Assembly (NCBI GenBank): GCA_016722635.1 | Contig: JADKIX010000010.1 | Location: forward strand, 124,001 to 188,000 | Source of the DNA: Rhodospirillaceae bacterium | GTDB lineage: Bacteria; Pseudomonadota; Alphaproteobacteria; JAEUKQ01 | Direction: 5' to 3' | DNA length: 64,000 bases | Part shown: piece by piece, positions 18,356 through 28,065 of the stretch | How the letters are laid out: each line of letters starts with the position of its first letter | How positions within the stretch are numbered: the first letter of the stretch is position 1 | The notes under the pieces: generated by a model | Seen by the model: only the letters and a program-made list of their open reading frames with translations | The model's database searches: none | What the model was told of the DNA's origin: nothing | Made by a program: the position numbers and the translations under genes

Positions 18356-19056
18356 AAACGGACCGTTCCATTCCTTTATGGCTGGTGTTGGTGTTTGTGG
18401 CTGTTTTTTTGGGGCTATCAGGCTGGCAATTTTATCGGCTAATTTGGAAAGAAAGTCTGATTACCGAACGTCAAGATAAATTAGCCATGCCGCCTTTGAC
18501 CTGGCCTATCGTTGCGCCATCAGTGCCAGATTTATCTTTCCGTCGGAGCCAATTGACGGGACGTTTTGACCACCAACAAGAAATATATTTGGTGGCGGGC
18601 TCGCGCCAGGGGGGGGCTGGATTTAATGTGTTCGTACCATTTTATTTAGAAAATGGTTTGGCTATTATTGTCAACCGGGGCTGGGTACCGGCGCATAAAA
18701 AAGATCCCGCCACCCGTTCGGCAGGAATGATGAGAGGAATTGTCACCATTGAGGGGATTTTGCGCCCGGGGATGCAGCAAGGGTTGTTTGTCCCAAACAA
18801 TATTTCGGAGAAAAATACGTGGGTATGGGTTGATCTACCAGCCATGATCAATTATGCCAAAATACCCCATTATATCCCCTTTTTATTGTATATGGATATT
18901 GATGATAAAGCGGTGCCGGGCGGATTTCCAGTCGGCGGGCAAACCCCCCTTGAATTGTCCAACAATCATTTGGAATATGCCTTAACCTGGTTATTGCTGG
19001 CGCTACTTGTGGGTCTTCTGTATTATTTTCATCCCTACCTGAAACAACCAAAGTAA
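18352..19056 (+). CDS. SURF1 family cytochrome oxidase assembly protein
   Basis: SURF1 helps place haem a in subunit I. The 234-residue protein has the expected two terminal transmembrane helices (residues 7-25 and about 208-226) around a periplasmic domain. The family motifs 'FRRSQLTGRFDHQQEIYLV', 'IIVNRGWVP', 'TIEGILRPG' and 'NNHLEYALTWLLLALL' are visible. It is the last gene of the cox run; the next gene (an M32 peptidase) starts 25 bases later and may be on the same transcript. Confidence 0.93.
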   Translation: MKTDRSIPLWLVLVFVAVFLGLSGWQFYRLIWKESLITERQDKLAMPPLTWPIVAPSVPDLSFRRSQLTGRFDHQQEIYLVAGSRQGGAGFNVFVPFYLENGLAIIVNRGWVPAHKKDPATRSAGMMRGIVTIEGILRPGMQQGLFVPNNISEKNTWVWVDLPAMINYAKIPHYIPFLLYMDIDDKAVPGGFPVGGQTPLELSNNHLEYALTWLLLALLVGLLYYFHPYLKQPK

Positions 19057-19081
19057 AGCCAGCGTGATTGAATAGGATGAT

Positions 19082-20587
19082 ATGAACGACGATTTAAAAA
19101 GTTACCATCAGTTAGAAAAAAGTTTTCGAGAAATATCTTTATTACAAGAGATTATCAATCTTCTGGATTGGGATATGAATACGGTCATGCCGCTCAATGC
19201 ATCTGGGGGCAGGGGGGAACAGTTAGCTTTCTTAAAAGTAAAATTGCATCAGCAATTGACGGTACCGGAAATGGAAGGATTGCTGGAAAAGGCAGCGGCT
19301 GCAAAAGAAAAACTAACCAATTGGCAACAAGCTAACATTCTTGAGATGAAACGCCATTGGATCCATGCTGCTGCGGTGCCTGGGGATTTGGTTAATAAAC
19401 TAGCGTTGAGTAGTAATAGATGCGAAAAAAAATGGCGTTTGGCCAAACAACAAGGCGATTTTTCGATTGTTCAAGAAGAATTGACGATGCTGGTGGCCTT
19501 GACACGCGAAAAGGCCATGATAAAAGCTGAAAAATTGGATTGCGAGCCATATGATGCCTTGCTTAATCAATATGAGCCTGGTTTGACGATGAAACAGCTC
19601 AATCCCATTTTTCAGGATTTGCAATCTTTTTTGCCGAATTTCGTGAAGCAGGTGACTGCTAAGCAAAAGAATAATAAACTGCCTGAAAATCCGAAAATGG
19701 CGGTTGGTAACCAAATCCAGATTATACGGCAAATTATCCAAGCCATGTCTTTTGATTTCAAGAGTGGTAGGCTGGATAGCACCCTGCATTCTTTTTCCTC
19801 AGGCAGTATGGATGACCTGCGGGTGGCTGTCCATTTTGAAGAGACTAATTTTTTATCCGGATTGATGGGCGCTATCCATGAAATTGGCCATGCCTTTTAT
19901 GAGCACGGGTTGCCAGAGGCTTGGCGTTATCAACCGGTTGGTTGGGCACGCGGTATGGCCTTGCATGAAAGCCAGTCTTTAATCTGGGAAAAGCAGGTCG
20001 GTCAAACGCAAGAATTTTGGGATTTCCTGGCCGCTTTTTTACAACCAAAATTATTACCCCCGTATGATAAATGGCGCTTTGATCATTTATATCAGATGAG
20101 CAACTATGTGCGGCCTAGTTTTATTAGGACGGAGGCGGACGAGGTTACTTACCCGCTGCATATTATTTTACGGTACAATATGGAACAAGGTTTGATAAGC
20201 GGCCAGCTAGAGGTTGCTGACATTCCTGATATATGGAATGAACAAATGCACAATCTATTAGGGGTTGTGCCAACCTCTGATCGAGAAGGCTGTTTGCAGG
20301 ACATTCATTGGTATGAAGGGTCTTTTGGATATTTTCCTACCTATAGTTTAGGGGCCTTGATGGCTGCCCAATTATTTGAGGCGGCGCTCAAGCAAATTCC
20401 TTCCCTAAAAGAAAAGATTGTCAAAGGACAATTTGGGGATTTTCGGAATTGGTTACGTACGCAAGTGCATCAAAAAGCGTCTGTTTATTCAACCAATCAA
20501 ATCCTTGAGCAGGCAACCGGTACGGGTTTAACAACCAAATCTTTCAAAAAACATCTGCAGCAGCGATATTTGAATTCGTTATCTTAG
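19082..20587 (+). CDS. M32 family carboxypeptidase
   Basis: A cytoplasmic metallocarboxypeptidase of family M32 (Taq/Pfu carboxypeptidase type), removing C-terminal residues from peptides. Its 501 residues match the family. The zinc motif HEIGH is at H266-H270 in 'AIHEIGHAFYEHG', followed by 'ALHESQSLIWE' and 'DEVTYPLHIILRY', both typical. A DLRV element precedes the zinc site. There is no signal peptide. It occupies the place between surf1 and the M16 peptidase where thrC is often found in related bacteria. Confidence 0.94.
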   Translation: MNDDLKSYHQLEKSFREISLLQEIINLLDWDMNTVMPLNASGGRGEQLAFLKVKLHQQLTVPEMEGLLEKAAAAKEKLTNWQQANILEMKRHWIHAAAVPGDLVNKLALSSNRCEKKWRLAKQQGDFSIVQEELTMLVALTREKAMIKAEKLDCEPYDALLNQYEPGLTMKQLNPIFQDLQSFLPNFVKQVTAKQKNNKLPENPKMAVGNQIQIIRQIIQAMSFDFKSGRLDSTLHSFSSGSMDDLRVAVHFEETNFLSGLMGAIHEIGHAFYEHGLPEAWRYQPVGWARGMALHESQSLIWEKQVGQTQEFWDFLAAFLQPKLLPPYDKWRFDHLYQMSNYVRPSFIRTEADEVTYPLHIILRYNMEQGLISGQLEVADIPDIWNEQMHNLLGVVPTSDREGCLQDIHWYEGSFGYFPTYSLGALMAAQLFEAALKQIPSLKEKIVKGQFGDFRNWLRTQVHQKASVYSTNQILEQATGTGLTTKSFKKHLQQRYLNSLS

Positions 20588-20602
20588 GAATTACATCACC
20601 TC

Positions 20603-21895
20603 ATGACCCCTAAACCCTTTTCTCCAGCTTTTGCAAAACACATTAAATTAACAACCTTGCCGAACGGATTAAGGATTGTCACGGATACAATGCCGCATGT
20701 GGAAACGGTAGCGGTAGGGGTTTGGGCAAATGTTGGTACCCGTCATGAACCTGCTAAATTAAATGGCATCGCCCATTTGTTAGAACATATGATGTTTAAG
20801 GGCACCACCAGCCGTTCTGCACGGGATATTTCTATCGAAATTGAAAATGTCGGTGGGCATATGAATGCGTATACGGCCCGAGAACAAACGGCCTATTATG
20901 TAAGGCTGGTGGCAGAGGAAACGCCATTGGCTTTATCAATTCTGGCCGATATTATACAAAATTCTACTTTTGAACAGGCAGAATTGGAGCGGGAACGAAC
21001 TGTTATTATCCAAGAATTGGCACAGGTAGAAGACACACCTGATGATATCGTTTTAGATTATTTTCAACAAGCGGCTTATCCTAGGCAGCCTTTGGGGTTG
21101 CCAATTTTAGGTAATGGCAAAATTGTCCAGAAAATTACGCGCCAAGATGTGCAGGATTATTACCAAAAACATTACGCAGCCCCCAACCTTTTATTGGCTG
21201 CAGCTGGTAAAGTTGATCACGAAAAATTTGTTGAAATGGTGAGGCAATCTTTTGATCATTTAGCAGAAACGCCTGCCAAACCCTTTATTCCTGGTAGGTA
21301 TGTTGGGGGGGATCGCCGTATTAAAAAGTCTGCTGAGCAAACCCACTTGGTCATTGGTTTTTCAGCACCCCATTGTCATGAACCTGATTTTTATGCGTTA
21401 CAGTTGTTGACCGGGATTCTAGGGGGTGGCATGTCCTCACGGCTTTTTCAGGAAGTTCGTGAAAAAAGGGGGCTAGCCTATAATATTCATAGTTTTAGTG
21501 CTTCATACACGGATGCAGGATTATTTGGTGTTTATGCTGGTACCAGCACTCAAAATGCAGCAGGAACTTTAGAAATTATTTGCCAAGAAATGCTTAAATT
21601 AACTCAAAATATGACGGAAGAAGAAATTGAAAGGGCAAGGCGACAATTATTTGCGGGCATGAAAATTGCCCAAGAAAGCGTTGGGGCACGTTGCGAACAA
21701 ATTGCCCAGCAGATTTTGACCTATAACCAGCCCCTTGACCCTCAATCCATTAAGAAAAGTTTGTTACAAATTACAAAAACAGATTTGGAAAAATTGCTGG
21801 GAAAAATTTTGTCGACACCCCTAACTTTTACGGCTTTAGGTGGGGCTGCTAAAAATTTAGAGAGTTATGAAGCAATCCAGAAACGATTCTTTTAA
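20603..21895 (+). CDS. M16 family zinc peptidase (mitochondrial processing peptidase-like)
   Basis: A pitrilysin-family peptidase related to the beta subunit of the mitochondrial processing peptidase. The inverted zinc motif HxxEH is H58-LLE-H62, with the third ligand region 'ERERTVIIQELAQVEDTPDD' downstream. The 'GGGMSSRLFQEVREKRGLAY' motif characterises the C-terminal domain. At 430 residues it is a single-chain, half-size family member. It starts 15 bases after the M32 stop and is probably co-transcribed. Confidence 0.94.
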   Translation: MTPKPFSPAFAKHIKLTTLPNGLRIVTDTMPHVETVAVGVWANVGTRHEPAKLNGIAHLLEHMMFKGTTSRSARDISIEIENVGGHMNAYTAREQTAYYVRLVAEETPLALSILADIIQNSTFEQAELERERTVIIQELAQVEDTPDDIVLDYFQQAAYPRQPLGLPILGNGKIVQKITRQDVQDYYQKHYAAPNLLLAAAGKVDHEKFVEMVRQSFDHLAETPAKPFIPGRYVGGDRRIKKSAEQTHLVIGFSAPHCHEPDFYALQLLTGILGGGMSSRLFQEVREKRGLAYNIHSFSASYTDAGLFGVYAGTSTQNAAGTLEIICQEMLKLTQNMTEEEIERARRQLFAGMKIAQESVGARCEQIAQQILTYNQPLDPQSIKKSLLQITKTDLEKLLGKILSTPLTFTALGGAAKNLESYEAIQKRFF

Positions 21896-21899
21896 CGCA

Positions 21900-22472
21900 T
21901 TAGGCATGGCCATAATCGGAAGAAAGCTGACTGACAGAAATTCCTAGCTTCCCAAGCGATAACGCCCATTTTTCATCCAAATTGATGGGACTAAAGATAA
22001 TGCCTTCATCGCCTGGGGTCGCTAACCAACTATTTTCTTGGAGTTCTTTTTCTAATTGGTGGGCGCCCCAGCCGGTATATCCCAAAGCTAATAAATAATT
22101 CTTGGGACCTTGGTTGGTGGCAATAAGTTTTAAAAGATCGAGGGACGCCGTTATCCCGAAATGCTTATTGACAAGGATGGTGCCAGTTTCTTGGTAATCA
22201 AGGCTGTGCAGGACAAAACCGCGACTTGTTTCAACGGGGCCGCCAAAATAAATAGGTGTATCGCGGGATCCTTCATCTTTGATCCCCAATTGCTGAAGAA
22301 TCTCACGAAAAGAAATTGAACCCACCAAACGGTTAATAATCAAGCCCATGGCCCCTTGGTCATTGTGGACGCACATATATACGACACTGCGGTTAAAACG
22401 GTTGTCTTGGATCTGGGGCATAGCCACCAATAATTGGCCTGTTAAATAACCATTGGTATTTAGGTATTTCAT
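21900..22472 (-). CDS. YqgE/AlgH family protein (UPF0301)
   Basis: A conserved protein of unknown biochemical role. I chose ATG 22472 (190 residues), which has GGGAG just upstream and the family N-terminus 'YLTGQLLVAMPQ'; the frame continues to GTG 22493. Other family marks are 'DNRFNRSVVYMCVHNDQGAMG', here starting at residue 20, then 'PIYFGGPVE', 'GFVLHSLDY' and 'ALGYTGWGAHQLEKEL'. It converges with the M16 gene (4 bases apart) and is divergent from dsbD. Confidence 0.92.
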   Translation of the reverse strand: MKYLNTNGYLTGQLLVAMPQIQDNRFNRSVVYMCVHNDQGAMGLIINRLVGSISFREILQQLGIKDEGSRDTPIYFGGPVETSRGFVLHSLDYQETGTILVNKHFGITASLDLLKLIATNQGPKNYLLALGYTGWGAHQLEKELQENSWLATPGDEGIIFSPINLDEKWALSLGKLGISVSQLSSDYGHA

Positions 22473-22761
22473 CGCGCTCCCGATTTTAAACACCCCATAA
22501 CCGCGGGGCCTATAAATGATTGTTACGTTAAAAGCGGACCATCTGTAGCCTATATAACATAAAGGGATGGATCCACAGCACTATATGATAAATTAGCAGG
22601 AATTGGCAAATAAAACAGGGCAAATAATTTTACTTGAGATATTAATTTTCCCGAAAGCAGCAATGATCTATCACTTATCATGAAAAAAGGATATATTGGG
22701 TATTCAAGCAAAAGGTACACATAGGTTCCATTGATTGGAAACAGAAGAAATAACGTGGCAT

Positions 22762-24879
22762 ATGATGAAAAAATATTGCATTCTTAGTTGGCTGGCTGGG
22801 ATAGTATGTTCTAGTCAAGCCATCGCTTTAACAACAGAATGGCAAAGCCAAGCTTATAGCCAGGTTCGTCTATTGGCCAGTATGGTTGATCCCGATAAGG
22901 CGGGAATGTGGCAATTAGGGCTAGAAATAAAGCTGGCAGATGGTTGGAAAACCTACTGGCGGATGCCGGGGGCTGCAGGGTTGCCGCCCACAATTGATTG
23001 GGGAAAATCTGATAATGTCCAATCAATGCAATTGCAATGGCCGACACCCCAACGCCACCATCTATTAGGGTTTGATACATTCGGCTATCAACAACACGTT
23101 GTTTTCCCCATCGCATGGGTACCGCAAAATCCGGCGAAACCATCCACCCTTATTTTGCAAGTGGAATATATGATTTGCAAAGATATTTGTATTCCTTACC
23201 TGGAGGAGCTGCAGCTAACTTTACTGGCAACGGATGGCCCCTTATTTGATATTGAAGCAGCCGGTTTGCTTGAAAATTTTCAGCGTTTGTTGCCGAAGCC
23301 GCTGGCAGCAACAGCCATCAAAATCTTGGGAACGACCGTTCAGAGAAAATCCGCAGGGGATCAACTGGTCATCAGCTGGATTGATGAATCACCAATTCCT
23401 ATAGAAACATTAGATATGATTGCCGAGATCAAGGGGACGATTATCTCCGGCCTTCCCCAAATAACGATTTTAGGCCAAGGCAGGATCCAGTTGATCGTGC
23501 CGGTTGTGGATCCTATCAGCGGTCAGCCAGCATTTTTGCCGAATAATGGCCCCATGCTGTTGACGGTGTTACCTGCCGGGCAAACAGCCATCGAAATCCT
23601 TTTGAATGTCCAAGATTTGATTATCCTTGATGAGGGAGGGAAGGTCCCATCAACTCCTGATATTTGGTATTTTTTGCTGTTAGCTTTATTGGGGGGTGCT
23701 ATTTTAAATTTGATGCCTTGTGTGTTACCGGTACTTTCATTGAAATTCTTTGGGCTTTTGCAACAAGGGCTACAAACGCGCAACCAAACCAGGTTATCCT
23801 TTCTGATGACCAGCGCTGGAATTATCGCCTCGTTTATATTATTAGCCACCTTCTTAGCTTTTATTAAATTATCAGGCCAATCCTTGGGATGGGGTATCCA
23901 ATTCCAGGAACCAGTTTTCCTTATTTTGTTGGCGGCTCTTACAACCTTTTTTGCAGCGTCTTTGTGGGGTTGGGTTGAACTATCTTTGCCTGCTGTAGCC
24001 GGTAAATTATTAGGCTCCACCCAACCAAAAATGGGTCAACACCCGAAAAATCCTTCTTTGCCGCAAGCATTCTTCACGGGGTTTCTTGCCACTTTATTAG
24101 CGACCCCATGTTCAGCCCCTTTTGTAACCACGGCAATTGGTTTTGCCCTGACGCAAGACCTGCCCATCCTGTTTTTAATTTTTGTGGCCATGGCGATTGG
24201 CTTGGCATCCCCTTATATCTTGATTGCCTTATTTCCCGCCATCACCCGGTTTCTGCCTAAACCAGGCCGTTGGATGATTTATTTGAAAATAGGGATGGGG
24301 GTATTGCTGTTGCTCACCAGCGGGTGGCTGATATGGGTATTAAGCCAGCTTTTAGATTCATCTTGGGTTTTTCTGATTAGCCTTTTATTGGTGGCAGGGT
24401 TAGGAGTCCTTGGGGCAAAACAATATGGGTTTTTAAAAAATCGTCAGCTTATTACCAGGATTTATTTGGCCGGGATTTTATTGGGGTTGGTTGCTGTTGG
24501 CTATGGAGCGCCTTACCAGGTTAAAACATTGCCAAACCTCGGGGCTAATTGGCAGGAATTTGATGAACAAAAAATTGATGCCTTTGTCAGGCAAGGAAAA
24601 ACAGTTTTTGTTGATGTGACGGCTGCCTGGTGTTTGACTTGTCTCGCGAATGAACAATTGGTCCTTAAGGATGCTGATATTATTAAAGCTATGTCCCAAG
24701 ATCATGTGGTCGCGATGCAGGCGGATTGGACAAGGCCTGATGAAAAAATTTTAGCTTACCTCAAAAAATTTAATCGGTTCGGCATTCCCATGAATGTGGT
24801 GTATAACCAACAATATCCGCAAGGATTAGTATTGCCGGTTTTATTACATGTGGGAATGGTTAGGGATTATTTGCGATAA
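22762..24879 (+). CDS. Thiol:disulfide interchange protein of the DsbD/ScsB type
   Basis: Transfers reducing power from cytoplasmic thioredoxin across the inner membrane. The start is ATG 22762 or 22765 (about 705 residues); the frame opens at TTG 22735. Domain order: signal peptide ('SSQAIALTTE'); an N-terminal periplasmic DsbD-alpha-like domain with the Cys pair in 'YMICKDICIPYL'; an eight-helix membrane core with conserved cysteines in 'NLMPCVLPVLSLK' and 'LATPCSAPF'; and a C-terminal thioredoxin domain with CLTC (C624 and C627). The large N-domain resembles ScsB more than E. coli DsbD. It could supply reductant for the SCO1 and CoxB cysteines. Confidence 0.92.
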   Translation: MMKKYCILSWLAGIVCSSQAIALTTEWQSQAYSQVRLLASMVDPDKAGMWQLGLEIKLADGWKTYWRMPGAAGLPPTIDWGKSDNVQSMQLQWPTPQRHHLLGFDTFGYQQHVVFPIAWVPQNPAKPSTLILQVEYMICKDICIPYLEELQLTLLATDGPLFDIEAAGLLENFQRLLPKPLAATAIKILGTTVQRKSAGDQLVISWIDESPIPIETLDMIAEIKGTIISGLPQITILGQGRIQLIVPVVDPISGQPAFLPNNGPMLLTVLPAGQTAIEILLNVQDLIILDEGGKVPSTPDIWYFLLLALLGGAILNLMPCVLPVLSLKFFGLLQQGLQTRNQTRLSFLMTSAGIIASFILLATFLAFIKLSGQSLGWGIQFQEPVFLILLAALTTFFAASLWGWVELSLPAVAGKLLGSTQPKMGQHPKNPSLPQAFFTGFLATLLATPCSAPFVTTAIGFALTQDLPILFLIFVAMAIGLASPYILIALFPAITRFLPKPGRWMIYLKIGMGVLLLLTSGWLIWVLSQLLDSSWVFLISLLLVAGLGVLGAKQYGFLKNRQLITRIYLAGILLGLVAVGYGAPYQVKTLPNLGANWQEFDEQKIDAFVRQGKTVFVDVTAAWCLTCLANEQLVLKDADIIKAMSQDHVVAMQADWTRPDEKILAYLKKFNRFGIPMNVVYNQQYPQGLVLPVLLHVGMVRDYLR

Positions 24880-24909
24880 AGCTATTGCCTAGGAATTTTT
24901 GAAAAGGGG

Positions 24910-25401
24910 CTAATCATTTTCCTTAGAAAATTTTAGCCCTAAGCCTAATTCTTCTAGTCCTTTACGTGCCAGCTCATCCGCCCGTTCGTTTTCGGGATGG
25001 CCGCTATGGCCTTTAACCCAATGCCAGGTAACTTGATGCTGTTGGTTCAGTTGGTCAAGCTTTTGCCACAAATCCAGATTCTTTACCTGTTTTTTATGAC
25101 TGCCTTGCCAATTCTGTTTCTTCCAGGTTTTTATCCATTCGGTAATGCCTTTCTTAACATATTGGCTATCTGTATATAAACGAACAGGCAGTTTTTTGGT
25201 AAGGGCTGTTAAGGCTTGGATAGGGGCCATTAATTCCATGCGGTTATTGGTGGTTTGCAGCTCGCCTCCCCATAATTCCTTTTCATAGGAACCATACCGC
25301 AGGATGGCACCCCATCCGCCTGGGCCCGGATTGCCTTGGCAAGCACCGTCCGTAAAAATTTCAATACAGTTTTCAGGGTTTTCTAAAGATTTCGCTGCCA
25401 C
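24910..25401 (-). CDS. rnhA: Ribonuclease HI
   Basis: Cleaves the RNA strand of RNA-DNA hybrids. The acidic active-site residues lie in 'EIFTDGACQGNPGPGGW' (D), 'NNRMELMAPIQAL' (E), 'RLYTDSQYVKKGI' (D) and 'HPENERADELAR' (D). I prefer the GTG at 25401 (163 residues), which has AAAAGG 6 bases upstream; the frame also opens at TTG 25416. It lies downstream of ispH on the same strand, but a strong hairpin separates them. Confidence 0.94.
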   Translation of the reverse strand: MAAKSLENPENCIEIFTDGACQGNPGPGGWGAILRYGSYEKELWGGELQTTNNRMELMAPIQALTALTKKLPVRLYTDSQYVKKGITEWIKTWKKQNWQGSHKKQVKNLDLWQKLDQLNQQHQVTWHWVKGHSGHPENERADELARKGLEELGLGLKFSKEND

Positions 25402-25550
25402 AATCAACCTTTTCAATGAACGGCTTTGTTTGTTTTAATAATGGTATTTTCCTATCATGGATATTAAAAAGTAATAGAGAAGGAAATAGCTGCGATATCT
25501 ATCAGCAATAAACAGTACATTTTTTAAAAACAGTTTCGTTTGCTGATAGT

Positions 25551-25578
25551 AAAAAACCCAGCTTCTGGCTGGGTTTTT
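25551..25578 (-). terminator. Rho-independent terminator after ispH
   Basis: ACCCAGC (25556-25562) pairs with GCTGGGT (25568-25574) around a 5-base loop, with A runs on the left and T runs on the right. Read leftward it follows the ispH stop by about 65 bases and ends in a T tract. It would also work in the other direction. It makes rnhA a separate unit from ispH. Confidence 0.8.
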
Positions 25579-25642
25579 ATTGTTTGGCAGACAAGATAAG
25601 CATTAATATATATTTATGATGAATAGTAATTACCGAACTTCC

Positions 25643-26584
25643 TTATCCATTCATCGTCCGGGGAAGTTTGAAGTGGACATGTTCTTCCGTGACTTTCACT
25701 TCTTCAATAGAAACCGTAAAATGTTCCCGGCAGGCCGATATCACTTCTTCCACCAAAATTTCTGGGGCGGATGCACCTGCCGAAATACCTAAACGTTTGG
25801 TGTCCGCCAACCATGTCCAATCAATATCGGCGGCGCGTTGCGCCAAGGTTGCTTTCGGGCAGCCTGCCGATTTTGCCACTTCAACCAACCGCATGGAATT
25901 TGACGAGTTAGGAGCGCCAATCACGATAAAAGCGTCGCAAGAAGGCGCGACGGCCTTCACTGCTTGTTGACGATTGGTGGTGGCGTAACAAATATCCTCC
26001 TTTTTGGGGCCATAAATTTTGGGAAAACGCCGCTTTAAAACAGCAATGGTTGCGGCAGCTTCATCGACCGATAAAGTGGTTTGTGTAGTATAGGCTAACT
26101 CCCCAGCCGGAACTTTAATTTTTTCAGCATCCAATGGGCCTTCCACCAAGGTGATGGAGCCATTGGGCAATTGTCCCATGGTACCAATGACTTCTGGATG
26201 GCTTTTATGGCCAATCAACAAAATATGTCTGCCAACCTGATAATGCCGCTCGGCCTCCCGGTGTACTTTGCTAACCAACGGGCAAGTGGCATCTAAATAA
26301 ATCATCTTTCTTTCTTCTGCTTGGGCTGGCACTACTTTTGGTACCCCATGCGCTGAAAACACCACGGGACGATTGCTGGGCACATCATCCAATTCTTCTA
26401 CGAAAATAGCACCTTTCGCCTCGAGTGATTCCACTACAAAACGGTTATGGACAATTTCATGCCGGACATATACGGGTGGGCCATATTCTTTGATAGCCCG
26501 TTCAACGGTTTGGATCGCGCGTTCAACCCCTGCACAAAAACCTCGTGGCGAAGCCAACATAATGGTTAGGGGACGTTTCTTCAT
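25643..26584 (-). CDS. ispH: 4-hydroxy-3-methylbut-2-enyl diphosphate reductase
   Basis: The iron-sulfur enzyme of the last MEP-pathway step, producing IPP and DMAPP. The three cluster cysteines are in 'RGFCAGVERAI', 'DATCPLVSKVH' and 'DICYATTNRQQAV', and the catalytic 'THP'-like and 'SSNSMRLVE' motifs are intact. The 313 residues are full length. GAGGATCCC precedes the ATG. The enzyme shows that this organism makes isoprenoids through the MEP pathway, feeding quinone and the farnesyl group used by CtaB. Confidence 0.96.
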   Translation of the reverse strand: MKKRPLTIMLASPRGFCAGVERAIQTVERAIKEYGPPVYVRHEIVHNRFVVESLEAKGAIFVEELDDVPSNRPVVFSAHGVPKVVPAQAEERKMIYLDATCPLVSKVHREAERHYQVGRHILLIGHKSHPEVIGTMGQLPNGSITLVEGPLDAEKIKVPAGELAYTTQTTLSVDEAAATIAVLKRRFPKIYGPKKEDICYATTNRQQAVKAVAPSCDAFIVIGAPNSSNSMRLVEVAKSAGCPKATLAQRAADIDWTWLADTKRLGISAGASAPEILVEEVISACREHFTVSIEEVKVTEEHVHFKLPRTMNG

Positions 26585-26817
26585 GGGATCCTCGTGGGGT
26601 TGGTTGGTAATTTAAAATATATTGCCTTAGCAAAAACAGGGCCATCATAGTGATTGATTTCTATTCCCGCAAGCCATAGATTAAAAATCAAGATAAACAG
26701 CTTAATCCCTGATTTTCTTTTCTTTTATTTTGGTTGCTTTATCTTATCCTATTATCGTAATCTCGAAGGACAATTATGATATTAATTCGGGGTATTTTCT
26801 TTTAGGGCGAGATACAT

Positions 26818-27372
26818 ATGCAAGACAATAGGGCGTCCATTTTTTCCAAAACAGGTTTAGGATTTTTTCTTTCAACGGTGATGATAGCAGGGTTAGTCGG
26901 TTGTTCTTCTCCCAAAACTAAAGTTGAGGAGGATCTATGCCCACAAATACGGGTACCTGTGGAAACGTCCTCTATCACCCGCTATGCGGGAAATATCCAA
27001 AACTTATCTGACATTACCTATGTTGCCAAAATTGTGCCAACCGCGATTACATGTTCAAAAAAAGGCAATGAGGTCACCGCCAATATTACGTTGCGAATTG
27101 CGGTGGAAGAAGGCAAAGTCAACAAAAACAACCCCGTTGAATTCCAATATTTTGTGGCCATCGTTGATCCGCAAGAACAAATTTTATCCAAACAAGCGGT
27201 GGTGGCCAGGGTAACATTTGCAAAAGGTAAGCCTTTCATGGGCATTGAAGATCTGTTAGAACAGAAATTGGTGATCACCAGCACCTATGCACCCAGTGAT
27301 TACTATGTGGTCATTGGTTTGATGTTGAACGAGGCCGAATTACAGCGCTTAAACTTGCAGTCAGATCAATAA
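26818..27372 (+). CDS. Predicted lipoprotein of unknown function
   Basis: I do not recognise a named family. The 184-residue protein has a signal peptide with a lipobox (L-V-G-C at about residues 26-29, followed by SSP), so the mature protein should be anchored by a lipidated cysteine. Two further cysteines (in 'EDLCPQIRV' and 'AITCSKKG') could form a disulfide. The rest looks like a beta-rich domain ('ANITLRIAVEEG' and 'VEFQYFVAIVDPQEQ'). It is followed on the same strand by another exported protein and an OmpA-domain lipoprotein-like gene, so a shared envelope role is likely but unproved. Confidence 0.75.
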   Translation: MQDNRASIFSKTGLGFFLSTVMIAGLVGCSSPKTKVEEDLCPQIRVPVETSSITRYAGNIQNLSDITYVAKIVPTAITCSKKGNEVTANITLRIAVEEGKVNKNNPVEFQYFVAIVDPQEQILSKQAVVARVTFAKGKPFMGIEDLLEQKLVITSTYAPSDYYVVIGLMLNEAELQRLNLQSDQ

Positions 27373-27507
27373 CGCTGGGAATAGGCAGGTTTTAAAAAGT
27401 ATTAGGGTATTTCTTAAAAAAATGTTACTCTCTTGCCGCAAGCTCAAATGAATTAATCATAAATTATTTTGAATGAACGACAAGCAAGTATGAAAAAGGA
27501 TATGAAG

Positions 27508-28011
27508 ATGTTAAAGACACCCCTTGTTTTATTAGTCAGTAGTTTTGTAGGTCTGGGTTGGACCTTAAGTGCCGTGGCGCAAATGCCAACGACTCCACCA
27601 ACACCTACCACTCAACCGGCGGTGGCGGAACCGGCCATACATGAGTATGAAAAAATCCCAGGTATTATGGTTAAAATCACCGAATTAAAACGTACAGCAT
27701 CTGATACGGTTACCTTGCGTTGGTCTTACATTAACACAACAGATACAGCCATTGATTTAGATCCGCGTGCTAATTATGAATTAGCACAGGAAGTTACATT
27801 ACTCGATCTTCCCGGGAAAAAACAATATCGTGTATTACAAGCAGGTGGATATCCCCTTGGTCGCAAACACGGGTATGAAGTGATTGTACCGGCGGGCAAA
27901 GAATATACAATGTGGGTGCGGTTTCCGGCCCCCCCTGCCACGGTGACCAAGATTGATGTATATATAGAAGGTGTTAGCGAGCCTTTTGAAGGTGTTCCAA
28001 TCACGAAATAG
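27508..28011 (+). CDS. Secreted protein of unknown function with Pro/Thr-rich linker
   Basis: A 167-residue exported protein with no family I can name. ATG 27508 is preferred because AAAAAGGA lies 7 bases upstream; in-frame ATGs at 27490 and 27502, and a TTG at 27469, are alternatives. The signal peptide ends 'LSAVAQ', followed by a low-complexity segment rich in Pro and Thr (about residues 26-41). The remaining beta-rich domain ('TLRWSYINTTDTAIDLDP' and 'AGKEYTMWVRFPAPPA') resembles the immunoglobulin-like domains of extracellular proteins. It lies between the lipoprotein and OmpA-domain genes, 54 bases before the latter. Confidence 0.75.
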   Translation: MLKTPLVLLVSSFVGLGWTLSAVAQMPTTPPTPTTQPAVAEPAIHEYEKIPGIMVKITELKRTASDTVTLRWSYINTTDTAIDLDPRANYELAQEVTLLDLPGKKQYRVLQAGGYPLGRKHGYEVIVPAGKEYTMWVRFPAPPATVTKIDVYIEGVSEPFEGVPITK

Positions 28012-28065
28012 CTAAAGGCTGCTTTGATATTTTATATAACCACGCGTGTTTGGGGGGATTAGCCA

